A DNA stretch of 64,000 nt from Bacteroidales bacterium (GTDB lineage Bacteria; Bacteroidota; Bacteroidia; Bacteroidales; Muribaculaceae). How positions within the stretch are numbered: position 1 is the stretch's first letter; the number at the start of each line of letters is the position of its first letter. Shown in pieces: positions 61,387 through 64,000 of the stretch. The notes below the pieces were generated by a model. That model made no database searches and was not told where the DNA came from. It worked only from the letters and a program-made list of their open reading frames with translations. The position numbers were made by a program, and so were the translations under genes. The stretch is taken from assembly GCA_029218425.1 (NCBI GenBank), contig JAQXRH010000010.1, positions 1-64,000 on the forward strand, in the 5' to 3' direction.

Positions 61387-62553
61387 ATGGCAACAGAAAA
61401 GACAAAGAAAAGGATATTGAAAGAAGCGAGCGACAGTAGGACGGCAAAGCTGAGTGCGTTGCAGTCGGCGATGAGCAAGATAGAGAAAGACTACGGTCGC
61501 GGAGCGATAATGCGTTTGGGCGACAATGCGGTAGAGCAAGTGGAGGTGATACCGACGGGGTCGGTGGGGCTTAATTATGCGTTGGGCGTAGGCGGTTATC
61601 CCAAGGGAAGGATAATAGAGATATTCGGGCCGGAGTCGTCGGGTAAGACCACGTTGGCCATACATGCGATAGCGCAGGTGCAACAACAGGGGGGCATAGC
61701 GGCGATAATAGATGCGGAGCATGCGTTCGACCGTTTTTATGCAGAGAAGTTGGGTGTGGATGTCAACGAGCTATTGTTGGCGCAGCCCGACACCGGGGAG
61801 CAGGCACTGGAGATAGTAGAGCAGTTGATAAGGTCGTCGGCGGTAGATTTGATTGTAGTAGACTCAGTGGCGGCTCTGACGCCGAAGAGCGAGATAGAGG
61901 GTGAAATGGGCGACCGGAATATGGGTTTGCAGGCGCGGTTGATGTCGCAGGCTATGCGCAAGCTGACCGGAGCGATATCGCGTACGAACACCACATGTAT
62001 ATTTATCAACCAGTTGCGAGCGAATATCGGGTCGATGTTCGGGCCTACGGAGACGACGACAGGCGGGAATGCGTTGAAATTTTATGCGTCGGTAAGGATA
62101 GATATACGTCCAGGAACGGCAGTGAAGGATGGCGATAACGTGTTGGGCCGTCATGTAAAGGTTAAGGTGGTGAAGAATAAGGTAGCTCCGCCATTCAAGA
62201 AATGCGAGTTCGACATAATGTTTGGCGAGGGGATATCGGCGTCGTATGAGATAATAGACATGGGAGTGGAGAATAATGTGATACAGAAGACAGGGTCGTG
62301 GTATCGCTATAAAGGGAGCAACATAGCGCAGGGGAGAGATGCGGCAAAGCGCGTGATAGATGAAAACAGTGATTTGGCTGCGGAGCTTGCCGGGGAGATA
62401 ATGGCCGCGCTGGGATGTGGAGAAGCACGGGTTGAGGAGGAGCGAGAGGCCGGGGGAGGTGCGCTCGCCGATAGTGTAGAAGAAGAGATTGCCGAGGATG
62501 GGGCGTTTGTAGAAGATGAGGAGCTGGAGGCGATAACGCTTGAGGAGTTTTAG
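61387..62553 (+). CDS. recA: Recombinase RecA
   Basis: A 388-residue RecA, the ATP-dependent strand-exchange protein of homologous recombination and the SOS response. Walker A is GPESSGKTT (about 81-89), Walker B is in [19 protein letters not shown], and [12 protein letters not shown] and [13 protein letters not shown] are the usual signatures. The N terminus has about 15 residues more than E. coli RecA, and the C-terminal tail is long and acidic. ATA is the dominant isoleucine codon, which shows that this codon choice is native to the genome. The gene appears to be transcribed alone. Confidence 0.99.
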   Translation: MATEKTKKRILKEASDSRTAKLSALQSAMSKIEKDYGRGAIMRLGDNAVEQVEVIPTGSVGLNYALGVGGYPKGRIIEIFGPESSGKTTLAIHAIAQVQQQGGIAAIIDAEHAFDRFYAEKLGVDVNELLLAQPDTGEQALEIVEQLIRSSAVDLIVVDSVAALTPKSEIEGEMGDRNMGLQARLMSQAMRKLTGAISRTNTTCIFINQLRANIGSMFGPTETTTGGNALKFYASVRIDIRPGTAVKDGDNVLGRHVKVKVVKNKVAPPFKKCEFDIMFGEGISASYEIIDMGVENNVIQKTGSWYRYKGSNIAQGRDAAKRVIDENSDLAAELAGEIMAALGCGEARVEEEREAGGGALADSVEEEIAEDGAFVEDEELEAITLEEF

Positions 62554-62705
62554 CGGGGGATAGGCGCGCCGGTGTGTGGTAAATCGGCGTCCTCCGGACA
62601 CCACCGCGTGGGTGTAGGCTGATGACCCCGCACGCCGGTCGCTGCGCTCCCTCGGCGTACGGGGCTACTAATAATCGGCGTCCTTGGCGGACGCCCTCGC
62701 CGGGG

Positions 62706-62763
62706 GTCGGATGGGTGGATAAGACGTATAATTCTTATAATTCTTATAAGTCGGATGGGTGGA
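62706..62763. repeat. Direct repeats around a 9-bp repeat between recA and tdk
   Basis: GTCGGATGGGTGGA occurs at 62706-62719 and 62750-62763. Between them lies TATAATTCTTATAATTCTT-type repetition (62727-62750), read on the minus strand as ATAAGAATT units, one base from the ATAAGATTT repeat at 49289. The rest of the 253-base gap (62554-62806) is GC-rich and without a gene. Confidence 0.7.
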
Positions 62764-62806
62764 GGGGGAGTAAGGTGGCTGGGGTGGATAGGTGGATGGT
62801 GGTGGG

Positions 62807-63430
62807 TCAGATGAACGGGAGAGTGTCGCGCGAGGATTGCTCGATGCGTTTGTTGCGCCAGCATTTACGGCAAACGGCGATGTAGCGGTCGTCGCCGCCG
62901 ATTTCGACTTGGTCGCCTTCTTCGACGAAGTCGCCGTTGGCGTCGATACGGGCGTTGATGATAGTTTTACGGCCGCAGGTGCAAGTGGATTTTATTTCGT
63001 CGATGGTGTCGGCGATTTCGAAGAGTCGCCGGGAGCCTTCGAAGAGGTGGGATTTGAAGTCGGTGCGAAGGCCGTAGCATATGACGTTGGAGCCGAAGTC
63101 GTCGACGATGCGCGAGAGTTGGTCGACTTGTTCGGCGGAAAGGAATTGTGCTTCGTCGATGAGGAACCAATCGATAACCGACATGGTTTTTTCGAACAGG
63201 TCGTGGGCAAAGGCGTAGAGGTCGGTGTCGTTGTAGATCCATTCGCATTTACGTTGTATGCCGATACGGGATTTGATGACGTTGTCTTTGTCGCGGGTGT
63301 CGATGACGGGTTTCATGCATATGTATTGCATGTTTCGTTCTTCGAAGTTGTAGGCAGTGGTAAGTAGCAGGGCCGTTTTGGCGGAGCCCATGGTGCCGTA
63401 TCGGAAGTAAAGTTTGCCTTTGCGATTCAT
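62807..63430 (-). CDS. tdk: Thymidine kinase
   Basis: A 207-residue type II thymidine kinase, which phosphorylates thymidine in the pyrimidine salvage pathway. P-loop GTMGSAKT (12-19), catalytic Glu93 in LIDEAQFL, and a zinc site made of CTCG and CRKC; the first pair is C-x-C rather than C-x-x-C. A longer frame reaches 63508, but a clear promoter lies inside that extension, so the ATG at 63430 is the real start. The gene is convergent with recA. Confidence 0.96.
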   Translation of the reverse strand: MNRKGKLYFRYGTMGSAKTALLLTTAYNFEERNMQYICMKPVIDTRDKDNVIKSRIGIQRKCEWIYNDTDLYAFAHDLFEKTMSVIDWFLIDEAQFLSAEQVDQLSRIVDDFGSNVICYGLRTDFKSHLFEGSRRLFEIADTIDEIKSTCTCGRKTIINARIDANGDFVEEGDQVEIGGDDRYIAVCRKCWRNKRIEQSSRDTLPFI

Positions 63431-63477
63431 GGTCGGGGGGGTGAAGTGAAAAAGGAGATTTCTGAAAAAATTGAAGT

Positions 63478-63509
63478 CAAAGATACGTTTTTTAGCTACG
63501 ATAGGCAAA
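63478..63509 (-). promoter_or_regulatory. tdk promoter
   Basis: On the minus strand TTTG (63506-63509), a 20-base spacer and TATCTTTG (63478-63485) form a full promoter 47 bases before the ATG. It decides the start codon of tdk. Confidence 0.75.
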
Positions 63510-63664
63510 TTATTTGTGGAAAAGATATCAACAGCGGGGATAAAAAAGCGAGGGCTGAACGGAGGTGGGCCGATGCAAGGGGGGGGTGGGCCGTCTTTTG
63601 TGAGTGATACGTAATGCGGCAGTTTGGTAGCGTAAAGATGTCGTTAACGTATTTTTTATGGCGA

Positions 63665-63698
63665 TTTGCAAGTATAAAAAGTATTTTTATTACTTTTG
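63665..63698 (+). promoter_or_regulatory. Promoter for a short unknown transcript
   Basis: TTTG (63665-63668) and TACTTTTG (63691-63698), 22 bases apart, face cysK. Transcription would start near 63705, before the small ORF and the hairpin at 63850-63875. Confidence 0.5.
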
Positions 63699-63761
63699 CA
63701 TAGGTTTTCAAATATAAAGCTAAACGATGGAGAAATGTTTGGCATAGGTGGCGAGGGGTAT

Positions 63762-63848
63762 ATGAGATTGAATGTCGGAACGCAGCGTAAAGCGCTGGAA
63801 GAAGCCATGTTGCGGTTGCGTAGGGCAGTGGCGGGAATAGGCCGGTAG
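63762..63848 (+). CDS. Possible small ORF, 28 residues
   Basis: ATG at 63762 to TAG at 63846-63848 encodes a basic peptide starting MRLNVGTQ with many Arg and Ala. It has a plausible promoter upstream and a hairpin right after the stop, so it could be a small protein or part of a small RNA. No homology can be claimed. Confidence 0.25.
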   Translation: MRLNVGTQRKALEEAMLRLRRAVAGIGR

Positions 63849-63849
63849 G

Positions 63850-63902
63850 GCAATATACCACATTTATGGTATTGCGCAGAGTGGCAAACGGCGATATCTT
63901 TG
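63850..63902 (+). promoter_or_regulatory. cysK promoter with overlapping dyad
   Basis: TTG (63872-63874), a 20-base spacer and TATCTTTG (63895-63902) form a good promoter, giving a short leader of about 25 bases. GCAATA-TA-CCA (63850-63860) and TGGTATTGC (63867-63875) form a dyad that overlaps the -33 element. It could be an operator or the terminator of the short upstream transcript. Confidence 0.65.
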
Positions 63903-63932
63903 CATCAGAATAATCACAAAAACAAAAACATT

Positions 63933-64000
63933 ATGTCACGTATTCACAGCAATCTTACATCCTTGATAGGCAATACGCCCCTACTTGAAGTAGGCAGGAT
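63933..64000 (+). CDS. cysK: Cysteine synthase, 3' truncated by the window edge
   Basis: Only the first 22 codons are present, starting MSRIHSNLTSLIGNTPLLEV. LIGNTPLL is the N-terminal signature of O-acetylserine sulfhydrylases, the PLP enzymes that make cysteine from O-acetylserine and sulfide. The promoter at 63872-63902 supports the start codon. Confidence 0.85.
   Translation, partial: MSRIHSNLTSLIGNTPLLEVGR

Larger units (their letters stand above)
63510..63932. other. Gap between tdk and cysK with a promoter and a small ORF
   Basis: The gap holds a plus-strand promoter candidate at 63665-63698 (TTTG, 22 bases, TACTTTTG), a 28-codon ORF at 63762-63848, and the cysK promoter. A GC-rich run (63550-63600) and the rest show nothing identifiable. 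Confidence 0.6.

Noticed and set aside
1..64000. tRNA, rRNA and insertion-sequence search by eye
   Set aside because: I saw no cloverleaf, rRNA-like stretch, transposase motif or flanking target-site duplication. Short RNAs could be missed without a covariance search.

Overview
The window looks like a chromosome segment from a gut Bacteroidales bacterium, most likely a Muribaculaceae-type organism. The evidence is SusC/SusD-type genes, a hybrid two-component system, many secreted proteins with type IX secretion (T9SS)-like C-terminal tails, promoters of the Bacteroidetes form (TTTG, about 20 bases, TAnnTTTG) and an absence of clear Shine-Dalgarno sites. The family assignment is inference; the phylum- and order-level signals are strong.

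Layout. From 1 to 10 kb there is a mixed accessory region. It holds a 5'-truncated von Willebrand factor A (vWA) protein fused to a macro-like domain, a SanA-type envelope protein, a secreted choloylglycine-hydrolase-family enzyme, and a large secreted GH13 amylase. These are followed by a second vWA/macro-like paralog in an operon with an ADP-ribosylglycohydrolase, with a Nudix regulator upstream. From 10 to 12.5 kb lies a large secreted adhesin-like protein.

From 12.7 to 60.2 kb there is one large polysaccharide-utilisation region arranged around a hybrid sensor-regulator at 30.4-34.5 kb. To its left, on the minus strand, are GH43, an FG-GAP protein, a GH2, a CBM6-like protein, an orphan AbiEi-like antitoxin, then GH43-GH2-GH2/FG-GAP. 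To its right, on the plus strand, are GH2-GH92, a clan GH-D enzyme, an IPT/NHL lipoprotein, SusC, SusD, a DUF1735-type lipoprotein, GH92, two GH30, GH3, a CotH protein and a DUF1573 protein. The enzymes act on beta-galactosides, arabinose or galactan linkages, alpha-mannosides, alpha-galactosides (or beta-L-arabinopyranosides) and beta-1,6-type glycosides. A type II arabinogalactan or a mannose-bearing glycoconjugate would be coherent targets, but the substrate is inferred only from families. The lipoproteins and SusC would bind and import oligosaccharides, the hybrid regulator would sense them in the periplasm, and it is translationally coupled to the GH43 behind it.

From 60.2 kb to the end are an AraC regulator, recA, thymidine kinase and the first codons of cysteine synthase, so the window returns to core genes.

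The most interesting features are the duplicated vWA/macro-like genes with ADP-ribose-handling neighbours, a near-identical patch shared by two tandem GH2 genes, a 41-bp duplication that inserted a 14-codon ORF between two coupled genes, and a family of dispersed hairpins.
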